The notes: generated by a model from the letters alone, not told the origin. Shown: positions 17,652 through 27,745, counted from the first letter of the stretch. The stretch is 64,000 bases of DNA from Streptomyces sp. NBC_01255 (GCF_036226445.1 NZ_CP108474.1:1550001-1614000), one strand, 5' to 3'. Program-made: numbers and translations.

Positions 17652-19812
17652 AGACCTCGCCGCGCTCGGCCTTCTCGACGAGCAGCGCCGGGGGCTCGAA
17701 GCGCTCGCCGTACGTCTCCGCCAGCTCGCGCGCGCGGGCCGCGAAGCCGGCGACACCGCCCTCGTAGCCGTTGATGTACTGGAGCACGCCGCCGGTCCAG
17801 GCCGGGAAGCCGATGCCCATGATGGAGCCGATGTTGGCATCGGCGACGGAGGTCAGGACGCCCTCCTCCAGGAGCCGGACGGTGTCAAGCGCCTCGGAGA
17901 ACAGCATCCGCTCCTGCATGTCGCGGAAGGGGATCTCGTATCCGGGCTTCGTGAAGTGCTCGCGCAGGCCGGGCCAGAGCTTGCCGCGCTTGCCGTCCTC
18001 CGCGTACTCGTAGAAGCCCGCGCCGCCGCTGCGGCCGGGGCGGCCGAACTCGTCGACCATGCGGTCGATCACGGCCTCGCCCGGGTGGGTGGCCCACTCC
18101 CCGCCGGCCTCCTCGATCGCGCGCCGGGTCTCGTTGCGGATCTTGCGGGGCAGCGTCAGGGTCAGCTCGTCCATGAGGGAGAGGACCTTCGCCGGGTAGC
18201 CGGCCTGGGCGGCCGCCTGCTCGATCGAGGCGGGCTCGATGCCCTCGCCGACCATGGCGACACCCTCGTTGATGAAGTGGCCGATCACGCGGGAGGTGAA
18301 GAAGCCGCGGGAGTCGTTGACGACGATCGGCGTCTTGTTGATCTGCCGGACCAGGTCGAAGGCGCGGGCGAGGGCCTCGTCGCCGGTCCGCTCGCCCTTG
18401 ATGATCTCGACGAGCGGCATCTTGTCGACCGGCGAGAAGAAGTGCAGACCGATGAAGTCGGTCTGGCGCTCGACGCCCTCGGCGAGGACGGAGATCGGCA
18501 GGGTCGAGGTGTTGGAGCAGAGCAGCGCGTCGGGGGCGACGACGCCCTGGATCTCCTGGAAGACCTTGTGCTTGAGGGACGTGTCCTCGAAGACCGCCTC
18601 GATCACCGCGTCGCAGCCGGCCAGGGCCTGGACGTCGGAGGTCGCGGTGATGCGGGCGAGGAGCGCGTCGGCCTTCTCCTGGGTGGTGCGGCCGCGGGCG
18701 ACGGCCTTGGCGCAGAGCTTCTCGGAGTAGGCCTTGCCCTTGGCGGCGGACTCGGCGGAGACGTCCTTGAGGACGACCTCGATGCCGGCACGGGCGCAGG
18801 AGTACGCGATGCCGGCGCCCATCATGCCCGCGCCGAGGACGGCGACCTTGCGGACCGGGCGGGGCGCGATGCCCTTGGGGCGGCTGGCGCCGGAGTTGAC
18901 GGCCTGGAGGTCGAAGAAGAACGCCTGGATCATGTTCTTCGCGGTCTGCCCGATGACCAGCTCGGTGAAGTACCGGCTCTCGATGACGCTCGCCGACTCG
19001 AAGTCGACCTGGGAGCCCTCGACGGCGGCGGCCATGATCGCGCGGGGCGCCGGGTAGGGCGCGCCGTTCAGCTGCTTGCGCAGATTGGCCGGGAAGGCCG
19101 GCAGGTTGGCGGCGAACTTCGGGTTGGACGGGGTGCCGCCGGGGATCCGGTGGCCGGGGACGTCCCAGGGCTGGCGGGACTCGGGGTGCGCGTCGATGAA
19201 GGCGATGGCCTTGGCCATCATCTCCTCGGGGGTGGCGGCCACCGCGTGGACGAGGCCGTTGTCGAGGGCGCGCTTCGGGGCGTACTGGGTGCCCTGGAGG
19301 AGCACCTTGAGCAGGGCGTCGGTGATGCCCATGAGGCGTACGGTACGGGCGATGCCGCCGCCGCCCGGCAGCAGGCCGAGGGTGACCTCGGGCAGGCCGA
19401 TCTTGGAGCCGGGGGCGTCGAGGGCGACGCGGTGGTGGGAGGCGAGGGCGATCTCGTAGCCGCCGCCGAGTGCCGCGCCGTTGATCGCGGCGACGACGGG
19501 CTTGCCGAGGGTCTCGATGCGGCGCAGCGCGTTCTTGATCTCCAGGGCGCCCTCGAAGATGTCCCGGGCGTGCTCGGGGCCCGCCTGGACCATGTCCTTG
19601 AGGTCGCCGCCGGCGAAGAAGGTCTTCTTCGCGGAGGTGTAGATGATGCCCCGGATGGAGTCCTGCTCGGCCTCCACGCGGTCGGCGATCGCCGTGATCG
19701 AGGCCCGGAAGGCCTGGTTCATGGTGTTGGCGGACTGGTTCGGGTCGTCGAGGACGAGGGTGACGATCCCGGTCGCGTCCTGCTCCCAGCGGATGGTGGT
19801 GCTCTCGCTCAT
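17638..19812 (-). CDS. fadB: Fatty-acid oxidation multienzyme (enoyl-CoA hydratase / 3-hydroxyacyl-CoA dehydrogenase)
   Basis: The 724-residue FadB-type enzyme carries the hydration and NAD-linked oxidation steps of beta-oxidation. The N-terminal crotonase domain has the oxyanion-hole segment AINGAALGGGYEIALASHH; the second half starts with the NAD fold VAVLGAGMMGAGIA near residue 319 and contains the 3HCDH segment RGFFTSRVIGHFINEG. It follows the thiolase by 47 bp on the same strand, giving the usual alpha/beta pairing. GGAGAAG lies 9 nt before ATG 19812. Confidence 0.95.
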   Translation of the reverse strand: MSESTTIRWEQDATGIVTLVLDDPNQSANTMNQAFRASITAIADRVEAEQDSIRGIIYTSAKKTFFAGGDLKDMVQAGPEHARDIFEGALEIKNALRRIETLGKPVVAAINGAALGGGYEIALASHHRVALDAPGSKIGLPEVTLGLLPGGGGIARTVRLMGITDALLKVLLQGTQYAPKRALDNGLVHAVAATPEEMMAKAIAFIDAHPESRQPWDVPGHRIPGGTPSNPKFAANLPAFPANLRKQLNGAPYPAPRAIMAAAVEGSQVDFESASVIESRYFTELVIGQTAKNMIQAFFFDLQAVNSGASRPKGIAPRPVRKVAVLGAGMMGAGIAYSCARAGIEVVLKDVSAESAAKGKAYSEKLCAKAVARGRTTQEKADALLARITATSDVQALAGCDAVIEAVFEDTSLKHKVFQEIQGVVAPDALLCSNTSTLPISVLAEGVERQTDFIGLHFFSPVDKMPLVEIIKGERTGDEALARAFDLVRQINKTPIVVNDSRGFFTSRVIGHFINEGVAMVGEGIEPASIEQAAAQAGYPAKVLSLMDELTLTLPRKIRNETRRAIEEAGGEWATHPGEAVIDRMVDEFGRPGRSGGAGFYEYAEDGKRGKLWPGLREHFTKPGYEIPFRDMQERMLFSEALDTVRLLEEGVLTSVADANIGSIMGIGFPAWTGGVLQYINGYEGGVAGFAARARELAETYGERFEPPALLVEKAERGEVFTDS

Positions 19813-19859
19813 GTCTCTGCTTCTCCGTGGATCCGTGAAGAGGGGTTCGGACGGGACCG

Positions 19860-21074
19860 TCAGACGCGCTCGACGATGGTGGCGATGCCCATGCCGCCGC
19901 CGACGCAGAGGGTGGCGAGGCCGTAGCGCTTGTCCTGGCGCTCCAGCTCGTCGACGAGGGTGCCGAGGATCATCGCGCCGGTGGCGCCGAGCGGGTGGCC
20001 GAGCGCGATGGCACCGCCGTTGACGTTGACCTTGTCCAGGGAGATGCCCATGTCCTTGACGAAGCGGAGGACGACGGCCGCGAAGGCCTCGTTGATCTCG
20101 ATGAGGTCGATGTCGTCGATGGTGAGGCCGGCCTTGGCGAGGGCCTTGCGGGTGGCCGGGGCCGGGCCGGTGAGCATGATGGTCGGCTCGGAGCCGGAGA
20201 CGGCGGCCGCGACGATCCGGGCGCGCGGGGTCAGCCCGTACCGCTCGCCGACCTCCTTCGAGCCGATGGCGACGAGGGAGGCGCCGTCGACGATGCCGGA
20301 GGAGTTGCCCGCGTGGTGGACGTGGTCGATCTCCTCGACCCAGTGGTACTTCTGCAGGGCCACGGCGTCGAAGCCGCCCAGCTCGCCGATGTCGGCGAAG
20401 GAGGGCTTGAGGCGGGCGAGCGAGTCGGCGGTGGTGCCGGGGCGCAGGAACTCGTCGTGGTCGAGCACGGTGAGTCCGGCGCGGTCCTTCACGGGGACGA
20501 TCGAGCGGGCGAAGCGGCCGTCCTTGACGGCGGCGGCGGCGCGCTCCTGGGAGAGGGCGGCGTACTCGTCGACGTCGCGGCGGCTGAAGCCCTCGATGGT
20601 GGCGATGAGGTCGGCGCCGATGCCCTGCGGGACGAAGTTGGTCTCCAGGTTGGTCATCGGGTCGGCGAACCAGGCGCCGCCGTCGGAGGCCATCGGCACG
20701 CGGGACATGGACTCGACGCCGCCGGCGAGGACGAGGTCCTCCCAGCCGGAGCGGACCTTCATCGCGGCCATGTTGACCGCTTCGAGGCCGGAGGCACAGA
20801 AGCGGTTCTCCTGGACGCCGGCGACGGTGTCGGGGAGTCCGGCGGCGATGGCGGCGATCCGGGCGATGTCGGAGCCCTGGTCGCCGACGGGGCCGACGAC
20901 GCCGAGGACGATGTCGTCGATGGCGGCCGGGTCGAGGCCGGGGTGGCGGGCCTGGATCTCCCGGATGAGGCCGACGACCAGGTCGATCGGCTTGGTGCCG
21001 TGCAGGGATCCGTTGGCCTTGCCGCGTCCGCGCGGGGTGCGGATCGCGTCGTACACGTACGCTTCGGTGCTCAC
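19860..21074 (-). CDS. fadA: Acetyl-CoA C-acyltransferase (thiolase)
   Basis: This is the thiolytic enzyme of beta-oxidation. The 404-residue protein has the nucleophilic Cys93 in [10 protein letters not shown], the catalytic His in GHPLGATGA and the second Cys in CVGGGMGIA, with EINEAFA between. GTG 21074 is used, with AAAGG about 7 nt upstream. It sits between an acyl-CoA dehydrogenase and the FadB-like multienzyme. Confidence 0.95.
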   Translation of the reverse strand: MSTEAYVYDAIRTPRGRGKANGSLHGTKPIDLVVGLIREIQARHPGLDPAAIDDIVLGVVGPVGDQGSDIARIAAIAAGLPDTVAGVQENRFCASGLEAVNMAAMKVRSGWEDLVLAGGVESMSRVPMASDGGAWFADPMTNLETNFVPQGIGADLIATIEGFSRRDVDEYAALSQERAAAAVKDGRFARSIVPVKDRAGLTVLDHDEFLRPGTTADSLARLKPSFADIGELGGFDAVALQKYHWVEEIDHVHHAGNSSGIVDGASLVAIGSKEVGERYGLTPRARIVAAAVSGSEPTIMLTGPAPATRKALAKAGLTIDDIDLIEINEAFAAVVLRFVKDMGISLDKVNVNGGAIALGHPLGATGAMILGTLVDELERQDKRYGLATLCVGGGMGIATIVERV

Positions 21075-21120
21075 GTAAAGCCTTTCGCGATGAGGGTGGT
21101 CGAGCGGGAGAGGGACGACG

Positions 21121-22263
21121 TCAGCCGAGGAGGGAACGGCCGATGATCTCCTTCATGATCTCGGTGGTGCCGCCGTAGATGGTCTGGATCCGGCCGTCGG
21201 TGTAGGCGCGGGCGACCGGGAATTCGCTCATGTAGCCGTATCCGCCGTGCAGTTGCAGGCAGCGGTCGGCGACGCGCTTCTGGAGTTCGGTCGCCCACCA
21301 CTTGGCCATGGAGGCGTGGACAGCGTCCAAGGCGCCGCTCGCGTGCTCCTCGATGCAGCGGTCGACGAAGGTCCGGGTGACGGCGCACTCGGTGGCCATC
21401 TCGGCGATCTCGAAGCGGACGTGCTGGAGCTTGGCGATGGGGCGGCCGAAGGCCTCGCGCTCCTTGACGTACCGGCTGGTGATCTCCAGGAGGTACTCGG
21501 CCCCGGCGATGCCGGCGACGGCGATGGCCAGGCGCTCCTGGGCGAGGTTGGTCATCAGGTGCAGGAAGGCGCCGTTGAGTTCGCCGAGGAGGTTCTCCTT
21601 GGGGACGCGGACGTCGTGGAAGAAGAGCTCGGCGGTGTCCTGGGACTTCTGGCCGATCTTGTCGAGGTTCCGGCCGCGCTCGAAGCCCTCGGCGCCGCGC
21701 TCGACGACCAGGAGGGAGAGGCCGTGCGCGCCGCCCTCCGGGGTGGTGCGGGCGACGACGATCACGAGGTCGGCCAGGATGCCGTTGGAGATGAAGGTCT
21801 TGGAGCCGTTGAGGATCCAGTGGTCGCCGTGGTCCTCGGCGGTGGTGCGGATGCCCTGGAGGTCGGAGCCCGCGCCGGGTTCCGTCATGGCGATGGCGGT
21901 GACGGTCTCGCCGGAGCAGAAGCCGGGCAGCCAGCGTCGCTTCTGCTCGTCGGTGGCGAGCGAGGTGAGGTACGGGCCGATGATGTCGTTGTGCAGGCCG
22001 ATGGCGAGTCCGGGGGCGCCGGCCCGGGTGAACTCCTCGGCGAGTACGGCTCCGTAGCGGAAGTCGGGGTTGCCCCCGCCGCCGTACTCCTCGTCGACGG
22101 CGAGCCCGAGCAGTCCCTGCCGGCCGGCGGCCCGCCAGGCCTCGCGGGCGACGATGCCGTCCCGCTCCCACTGCTCGTAGTGGGGCAGCACCTCCTTGGC
22201 CAGGAAGGTGCGGACGGTCGCCCGGAAGGCCTCGTGGTCGGCGGTGTAGAGCTGGCGCTTCAT
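21121..22263 (-). CDS. Acyl-CoA dehydrogenase
   Basis: This FAD enzyme performs the first oxidation of acyl-CoA. The 380-residue protein has the ACAD signature [11 protein letters not shown], the [13 protein letters not shown] strand and the C-terminal [18 protein letters not shown] with the catalytic Glu position of the family. Its ATG overlaps the stop of the upstream CoA transferase by 4 bp, so the two are translated together, with the thiolase 46 bp further on. Confidence 0.94.
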   Translation of the reverse strand: MKRQLYTADHEAFRATVRTFLAKEVLPHYEQWERDGIVAREAWRAAGRQGLLGLAVDEEYGGGGNPDFRYGAVLAEEFTRAGAPGLAIGLHNDIIGPYLTSLATDEQKRRWLPGFCSGETVTAIAMTEPGAGSDLQGIRTTAEDHGDHWILNGSKTFISNGILADLVIVVARTTPEGGAHGLSLLVVERGAEGFERGRNLDKIGQKSQDTAELFFHDVRVPKENLLGELNGAFLHLMTNLAQERLAIAVAGIAGAEYLLEITSRYVKEREAFGRPIAKLQHVRFEIAEMATECAVTRTFVDRCIEEHASGALDAVHASMAKWWATELQKRVADRCLQLHGGYGYMSEFPVARAYTDGRIQTIYGGTTEIMKEIIGRSLLG

Positions 22264-23429
22264 GCTTCGGTCTCCTGGATCTCCGGGGTCTCCGGGGTCT
22301 TCAAGGCGGGGACGGCCCAGTCGCGGGCGACGGCGGCGGTGTCGGCACCGGGCAGGGCGGGGCCCGAGCGGAGGGTGCCGGGGGTGACGGAGAAGCGGGG
22401 AGCGGGGGCCGGCTGGGTGAGGCCGGCATGCTCGGCGAAGGTGGCGCGGGCGGCGAGGTGGGGATGGCTCGGGGCCTCGCGCAGGGAGAGGACGGGGGCG
22501 ACGCAGGCGTCGGTGCCCTCGAAGACGGACGTCCACTCCTCGCGGGTACGGCTCCGGAAGCGGTCGGCGACGGCCGCGCGCAGTTCGGGCCAGCGGGCGA
22601 GGTCGCCGCGCAGGGCGGCGGCCTCCTCGATGCCGATGCCGAGGAGGCGGGTGAACTCCGCGTAGAACTGTCCCTCCAGGGCGCCGACCGCCATGTGTCC
22701 GCCGTCGGACGTCTCGTAGACACCGTAGAAGGGACAGCCGCCGTCGAGGAGGTTGACGCCCCTGCGGTCCTGCCAGCCGCCGGCCGCGAGCATGCCGTGG
22801 ATCATGGTCGTGAGGTGGGCGGTGCCGTCGACGATGGCGGCGTCGACGACCTGGCCCTCGCCGTGCGCCCGCGCGTGCTGGAGGGCGGAGAGGACGCCGA
22901 TGACGAGGTAGAGCGAGCCGCCCGCGTAGTCGCCGACGAGGTTGGCGGGGACGGTGGGCGGCCCGTCCGGGTCGGGGCCGATCATGCCGAGGGCGCCGGT
23001 GATCGCGATGTACCCGATGTCGTGGCCCGCGGTCGTGGCGAGCGGTCCGTCCTGGCCCCAGCCGGTCATCCGGCCGTAGACGAGCCGGGGGTTGCGGGCG
23101 AGGCAGGGCTCGGGGCCGACGCCGAGGCGTTCGGCGACGCCGGGGCGGTAGCCCTCGATCAGGACGTCGGCGCGCGCGACGAGGTCGAGCACGGTGGCGG
23201 GGCCGTCCTCGGCCTTGAGGTCGACGAGGACGGAGCGCTTGTTGCGGTTGGTGAGGTCGCGGGCCGGGTCGATGCCGAGGCCGGCTCCTCCGGGGCGGTC
23301 GACGCGGACGACGTCCGCGCCGAGGTCGGCCAGGAGCATGGCGGCGAAGGGGCCGGGGCCGATGCCGGCCAGTTCGACCACGCGCACCCCGGCGAGCGGG
23401 CCGTTCCGGGCGGTGTGCGTCGTGCTCAT
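22260..23429 (-). CDS. CaiB/BaiF CoA-transferase family protein, alpha-methylacyl-CoA racemase-like
   Basis: The 389-residue protein has the class III fold start (VRVVELAGIGPGPFAAMLLADLGADVVRVDRP) and both positions that act as acid/base in alpha-methylacyl-CoA racemase: His in GHDIGYIAITGAL and Asp in NLVGDYAGGSL. Racemisation of 2-methyl branches lets the following dehydrogenase act on (2S)-acyl-CoA, which fits the operon. A CoA-transferase activity is the alternative. GGGGGC lies 4 nt before ATG 23429. The C-terminus contains a short TPETPEIQE repeat. Confidence 0.85.
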   Translation of the reverse strand: MSTTHTARNGPLAGVRVVELAGIGPGPFAAMLLADLGADVVRVDRPGGAGLGIDPARDLTNRNKRSVLVDLKAEDGPATVLDLVARADVLIEGYRPGVAERLGVGPEPCLARNPRLVYGRMTGWGQDGPLATTAGHDIGYIAITGALGMIGPDPDGPPTVPANLVGDYAGGSLYLVIGVLSALQHARAHGEGQVVDAAIVDGTAHLTTMIHGMLAAGGWQDRRGVNLLDGGCPFYGVYETSDGGHMAVGALEGQFYAEFTRLLGIGIEEAAALRGDLARWPELRAAVADRFRSRTREEWTSVFEGTDACVAPVLSLREAPSHPHLAARATFAEHAGLTQPAPAPRFSVTPGTLRSGPALPGADTAAVARDWAVPALKTPETPEIQETEA

Positions 23430-23445
23430 CGAGCCCCCAGGAGTG

Positions 23446-23466
23446 TGTGACACCAATGATGTAACA
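23446..23466. promoter_or_regulatory. Candidate regulator site: direct repeat TGTNACACC
   Basis: TGTGACACC begins at 23446 and TGTAACACC at 23460, a 14-bp start-to-start spacing, 17 bp upstream of the racemase-like gene in the divergent region. The protein that binds it is unknown. Confidence 0.4.
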
Positions 23467-23610
23467 CCGGAGATGCTAGGAACGTGTTCCACTCGGCACA
23501 AGCCCCCCGGCCGAGCAAGCGCTTGGAAATCGCCGCGGCGCGGAGTTCCGCTATTCTCCGCCGACGACAACCGCGCGCGGCGGCGCGGTACGGCCGAAAT
23601 GAGGGGCTGG

Positions 23611-24864
23611 ATGGAGACAGGGGCGGGCACCGGACGCGGGACCGGAGCGCGAGCGGAGGACGCGGCAGGCGGGGAGGGACCCCAGGACGGCACTCGGCGG
23701 CCGTACGACGTCGTGCTCTTCGGGGCGACGGGTTTCGTGGGCGGGCTCACCGCGGAGTACCTGGCCGAGCACGCCCCCGCGGAGTGCCGCTGGGCGCTCG
23801 CGGGGCGCAACCGCACCGGGCTCGCGGCCCTGCGCGAGCGGCTCGCCGCCCGGTGGCCGCACTGCGCGGAGCTGCCGCTGGTCGTCGCCGACGCCGACGA
23901 TCCGGACTCGCTGCGCGCACTCGCCGAGTCCGCCCGGGTCGTGGCGACGACCGTCGGCCCCTACGTCTGGTACGGGGAGGGTCTGGTCGCCGCCTGCGCG
24001 GAGGCCGGGACGGACTGTGTGGACCTCACCGGCGAGGCCGAGTTCGTGGACCGGATGTACGTACGGCACGACGCGCGCGCCCGTGAGACCGGGGCCCGGA
24101 TCGTGCACGCCTGCGGCTTCGACTCCGTCCCGCACGACCTGGGCGCGTACTTCACCGTCCAGCAGCTCCCGGAGGGCGTACCGCTCCGCGTCGACGGTTT
24201 CGTGCGGGTCGGGGCCGCCTTCTCCGGCGGTACCTTCGCGTCGGCGCTGACCGCGCTCGGCCGGGGCCGGCACGTCCTGGGCGCGGCCCGCGAGCGGCGG
24301 CTGCACGCACCGAGGCTGGTGGGGCGGCGGGCCCGCGCGCCGCTGGGCAGCCCCCGGTTCAGCCGGGAGACGGGCACCTGGGCCCTGCCGCTGCCGACGC
24401 TCGACCCGCAGGTGGTGGCCCGCTCGGCCGCCGCCCTCGACCGGTACGGGCCGGACTTCCGTTACCGCCACTACGCCTCCGTGAAGACGCTCCCGATGGC
24501 CCTGGGCGGCACGGCGGCCGTCGGCGCGGGCGCGGCGGCTGCTCAACTCCCTTCGGTACGGCGATGGCTGATGGAGCGTTACCAGCCGGGCCAGGGCCCG
24601 TCGGAGGAGCGCCGGGCCCGTAGCTGGTTCTCGGTGCGGTTCGTCGGCGAGGGCGGTGGGCGCCGGGTGTTCACCGAGGTGTGGGGCGGCGACCCGGGGT
24701 ACGACGAGACGGCCAAGATGCTCGCCGAGTCGGCGCTCTGTCTGGCCTTCGACGCGCTGCCGAAGACGGCGGGCCAGGTGACGACGGCGGTCGCGATGGG
24801 CGACGCGCTGATCGAGCGGCTTCGCGCGGCGGGCATCGGCTTCCGGGTGGCGCACCGGGGCTGA
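23611..24864 (+). CDS. Saccharopine dehydrogenase-like NAD(P)-binding protein (trans-acting enoyl reductase type)
   Basis: After a flexible Gly-rich N-terminus, this 417-residue protein has a Rossmann fold (VVLFGATGFVGGLTAEYL) and the conserved family segments ALAGRNR, VVATTVGPY, YGEGLVAACAEAGTDCVDLTGE and CGFDSVPHDLGA. The family includes mycobacterial trans-acting enoyl reductases for phthiocerol-type lipids and eukaryotic saccharopine dehydrogenase-like oxidoreductases. A helical segment near 300-320 may touch the membrane. ATG 23611 is chosen because GAGGGG sits 4 nt upstream; ATG 23599 is possible. It is divergent from the beta-oxidation operon. Confidence 0.85.
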   Translation: METGAGTGRGTGARAEDAAGGEGPQDGTRRPYDVVLFGATGFVGGLTAEYLAEHAPAECRWALAGRNRTGLAALRERLAARWPHCAELPLVVADADDPDSLRALAESARVVATTVGPYVWYGEGLVAACAEAGTDCVDLTGEAEFVDRMYVRHDARARETGARIVHACGFDSVPHDLGAYFTVQQLPEGVPLRVDGFVRVGAAFSGGTFASALTALGRGRHVLGAARERRLHAPRLVGRRARAPLGSPRFSRETGTWALPLPTLDPQVVARSAAALDRYGPDFRYRHYASVKTLPMALGGTAAVGAGAAAAQLPSVRRWLMERYQPGQGPSEERRARSWFSVRFVGEGGGRRVFTEVWGGDPGYDETAKMLAESALCLAFDALPKTAGQVTTAVAMGDALIERLRAAGIGFRVAHRG

Positions 24865-24936
24865 TCCGCGCGGCGGATCGGGGCGGGCCCGGCGGGTCCG
24901 TGCGGGCCCGAGAGACCGGAGCAGGCGGGGCCGGCC

Positions 24937-25308
24937 TCAGAACCGTACGAGGCGGAAGGGGTGGCCGGCCGGGTCGGCGTAGACGCGCCAGGCCGGGTCG
25001 CCGCCCCCGCCGTCGAGCGGGGTGGCCCCGAGTTCGAGGACGGCCTCCTCCGCGGCGGCCAGGTCCTCGACCCGCACGTCGAGGTGGAACTGCTGCTCGG
25101 GCGCGCCCCAGACGGGCGGCCGGTGGTCGGCCACGTCCTGGAAGGCGAGGACCGGGCCGGCGGCACCGCGCAGGATGGCGGATCCCTCGCCGACTGCCAA
25201 CCGGGGGTCGGGGCTCTCTACCTCGCCGCCGATCAACCGCTGGTAGAACAGGGCGAGTTCCCGCGCGTCCGGGCAGTCGAGGACGACGCACCGCAGCCGC
25301 CCGATCAT
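24937..25308 (-). CDS. VOC-family (glyoxalase-like) protein
   Basis: The 123-residue protein is one vicinal-oxygen-chelate module with two beta-alpha-beta-beta-beta repeats: VVLDCPDARELALFYQRLIGGE at the start and the closing DPAGHPFRLVRF. The His/Glu pattern of glyoxalase I is not clearly kept, so a binding or resistance role is as likely as catalysis. It is followed by no close gene on its strand. Confidence 0.85.
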   Translation of the reverse strand: MIGRLRCVVLDCPDARELALFYQRLIGGEVESPDPRLAVGEGSAILRGAAGPVLAFQDVADHRPPVWGAPEQQFHLDVRVEDLAAAEEAVLELGATPLDGGGGDPAWRVYADPAGHPFRLVRF

Positions 25309-25434
25309 GCCAGGACCCAGTCGGCGACGACGTACTGCATGCCGTGCTCCGCGGAACGCGGCGGAACGGAAAGGGGTGTTGTCATGGGGGCCACTGTGCC
25401 GGGCGGGAGAGCGGCGCGGTATCCGTACGCGTAC

Positions 25435-26130
25435 TCAGGTATCCCCTAGTGCTTCCCTGAGTGCCCTGCGGCAGAGGGAGTCGGCGTGGCGGGTGGTCTC
25501 GGGGATGCGGTAGCGCGGCGCGAGGCGGAGCGTGTGGGCGCAGGCGCGGTCGAGGTCGACCCGGTGGCCGACGGAGACGAAGACCGGCTTCACCCCGGCC
25601 TGGGTCCGCAGGGCCCGGCCCACCTCCTCGCCTTCGGCGAGCAGGGAGCTGAACCCCCCGCGTTCCACGCCGGGTTGCTCGTAGGTGAAGGTGAAGGGGT
25701 TCTTGGCGACGCCGATGGACGGCCGTCCGGTCAGCACCCCGAGATGGCTCGCGAGCCCGAAGCGGCGGGGATGGGCGAGGCCGTATCCGTCGCAGACGAG
25801 CAGGCCGGGGTCCGCGGTCAGGGCGTCGAGCGCGGCGAGCACGGTCGGGATCTCGCGGAAGGCGAGGAGCCCGGGGACGTAGGGGAAGGAGACGCAGCCG
25901 ACCGCCGTGGCCTCCTCGACCACGTCGAGGGTCCGGGCGTCGAGGACGACGGCCGCGGCGGCGACGAGATCGCGCTCGTCGTCGTAGGCCACGTCGAGCC
26001 CCGTGACGTGGCCTTCGCCGACGGCCGGCCCCGGTTCGTCGAGCACGATCCGCCCGCGCAGCTCCCGCTGGACGTCCCGCGCGGCGTCCTCGTCGGCGGG
26101 CCAGCCCGCCGGAATACCGATGATCGTCAT
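25435..26130 (-). CDS. nfi: Endonuclease V
   Basis: Endonuclease V nicks DNA or RNA next to deoxyinosine or inosine. The 231-residue protein has the catalytic Asp in GLDVAYDDE, the YVPGLLAFREIP segment with the conserved Tyr wedge and Glu, and the second Asp in LLVCDGYGLAHPRRFGLASHLG. Length matches the family. A TAGGGT box (minus strand, 26141-26146) lies 10 nt before ATG 26130, so the leader is minimal. It is divergent from the YciI-like gene. Confidence 0.93.
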   Translation of the reverse strand: MTIIGIPAGWPADEDAARDVQRELRGRIVLDEPGPAVGEGHVTGLDVAYDDERDLVAAAAVVLDARTLDVVEEATAVGCVSFPYVPGLLAFREIPTVLAALDALTADPGLLVCDGYGLAHPRRFGLASHLGVLTGRPSIGVAKNPFTFTYEQPGVERGGFSSLLAEGEEVGRALRTQAGVKPVFVSVGHRVDLDRACAHTLRLAPRYRIPETTRHADSLCRRALREALGDT

Positions 26131-26212
26131 AGTGCGAGCCACCCTACGACCCCGGTTCCGAGGGCTGGAACGCCTCGTCGGCGTCCGCCGGGTGCCCGGT
26201 AGCCTGGCGGTC

Positions 26213-26512
26213 ATGTTCGTACTGGAATTGACCTACACCGCGCCCGTCGAGCGGGCGGACGCCCTGCTCGACGCGCACGTCGAATGGCTGGACGCGCAGT
26301 ACGCCGCCGGCGTGTTCCTCGCCTCGGGGCGGAAGAACCCGCGCGACGGCGGCGTGATCCTGGCCGCCGGGGTCGGCCGCGCGGAGATCGAGGCGATCGC
26401 TGCGGCCGACCCGTTCAGCGCCGAGGGCGTGTGCGCGTACCGGATCACGGAGTTCTACGCGACCAAGACGGTCGAGGGACTCGCCCCGTACCGGGAGCAG
26501 CTGCCCTCCTGA
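26213..26512 (+). CDS. YciI-family protein
   Basis: The 99-residue ferredoxin-like-fold protein has the family His-Asp pattern (DAHVEWLDAQYAAGVFLASGRKNPRDGG) and the AADPFSAEGVCAYRITEF motif. Some YciI proteins cleave chlorinated aromatics, but most have no known reaction. A TAGCCT box (26200-26205) lies 7 nt before the ATG, indicating a leaderless transcript. Its stop is 7 bp from that of the convergent beta-propeller gene. Confidence 0.9.
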   Translation: MFVLELTYTAPVERADALLDAHVEWLDAQYAAGVFLASGRKNPRDGGVILAAGVGRAEIEAIAAADPFSAEGVCAYRITEFYATKTVEGLAPYREQLPS

Positions 26513-26519
26513 ACCTGGC

Positions 26520-27647
26520 TCAGTGGCGTCCGGTGCGGGCGATCCGGCCCTTCTCGCCGGAGGCCCAGCACGACCCGTCGTCCGTGCAGTCCACCGTGTC
26601 GTACGAGCCGGTGTCGATCGTGCGCCAGGTGCGGCCGGCGTCGGTCGTCAGGTCCGTGCCGGTCGGGCCGACGGCGAGCGCGGCCGACCTGCTGTGCGGG
26701 AGCCAGGCGACGCCGGAGCGGTAGGCAGGCGGCGGCGCGTCCGAGGCGTGCCAGGTGCGGCCTCCGTCCCTGGTGACCGCGGCGGCCCGCGGGGACGGCT
26801 GGTCCTTGCGGTAGTCACCGCCGACGGCGATGCCGTGCGTACGGTCGCGGAAGGCGAGGCCGAAGACGCCCCGGGCGGGGTCCCCGGCCGGGATCGGCGT
26901 GGCGGTGGCCGTCCAGGTCAGCCCCCGGTCGGCGGAGTGGAGCACGCGGGCCGTGGCGCCGCCGCCCGTCGCGAGCCACACGTCCCGGGGTCCGGAGGAC
27001 ACCAGGCACTGGCCGCTCGCCGCGAAGCCGGCCTCGCCGGGGAGCGCGTCCGGCATCCCGGCGCTCGGCAGCACGCGCCAGGTCCGGCCGCCGTCGCCGG
27101 TGGAGAGGATGCGGTACTTCCCGTCGACTGGGTCGCTCATGGCGAGTCCGTGCCGCCGGTCGAAGAAGGTGACGCAGTCGTAGAAGGCGCGCGGGTCGGT
27201 GTTCCGGAAGGACTCGGTCCAGGTGGCGCCGCCGTCCTCGGTGCGCAGCAGGCGGGAGGCCTCGCCCTCCCCGATGGCGAGGACGACGGCCCGGCGGGCG
27301 TCGAACGCCTCCACGTCGCGGAATTCGAGCTCTCCCGCGCCGGGCGGTGAGACGTCTCGCCAGCTCCGGCCGCCGTCCGTCGTGCGCAGCACCGTGCCTT
27401 TGGAGCCCGCGGCCCAGGCGGTCCTCCGGTCGACCGCCGCGAGCCCGCGGAAGCGGGCGTCGGTGCCGGTCGGTGTCAGCCGCCAGCCGGCCGCGGCCGT
27501 GGGGGTGTCCCCGGCCTTCCCGGCTTCCCGGGCTTCCCCGGCCGCTCCCCCGGCCCCGGCGCGCGCCGGGGCCGCCAGGCTCAGCGCGAGCGCCGCCCCG
27601 ATCAGCCCCACCGACATCATTCGTCTCGTCTTCCCCATGGACGTCAT
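26520..27647 (-). CDS. Secreted BNR/Ycf48-type beta-propeller protein
   Basis: The 375-residue protein has a signal peptide (MMSVGLIGAALALSLAAP, cleavage near ARA) and six Asp-box-like motifs spaced through the chain (TTDGGRSW, TEDGGATW, TGDGGRTW, SADRGLTW, TRDGGRTW, TTDAGRTW), which mark sialidase-type or Ycf48-type propellers. Sialidase catalytic arginines are not evident, so a binding or assembly role is more likely. ATG 27638 is an alternative start. Confidence 0.85.
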   Translation of the reverse strand: MTSMGKTRRMMSVGLIGAALALSLAAPARAGAGGAAGEAREAGKAGDTPTAAAGWRLTPTGTDARFRGLAAVDRRTAWAAGSKGTVLRTTDGGRSWRDVSPPGAGELEFRDVEAFDARRAVVLAIGEGEASRLLRTEDGGATWTESFRNTDPRAFYDCVTFFDRRHGLAMSDPVDGKYRILSTGDGGRTWRVLPSAGMPDALPGEAGFAASGQCLVSSGPRDVWLATGGGATARVLHSADRGLTWTATATPIPAGDPARGVFGLAFRDRTHGIAVGGDYRKDQPSPRAAAVTRDGGRTWHASDAPPPAYRSGVAWLPHSRSAALAVGPTGTDLTTDAGRTWRTIDTGSYDTVDCTDDGSCWASGEKGRIARTGRH

Positions 27648-27745
27648 GGCGCCGGAAGCTAGTGCCCCGGGGCGGTCCCCGTCCAGGGTGCCTCCCGGGT
27701 GCGCCCCGGGTGCGCCCCGCGCTGGGCGTTCCTAGGCTGAGTGGC

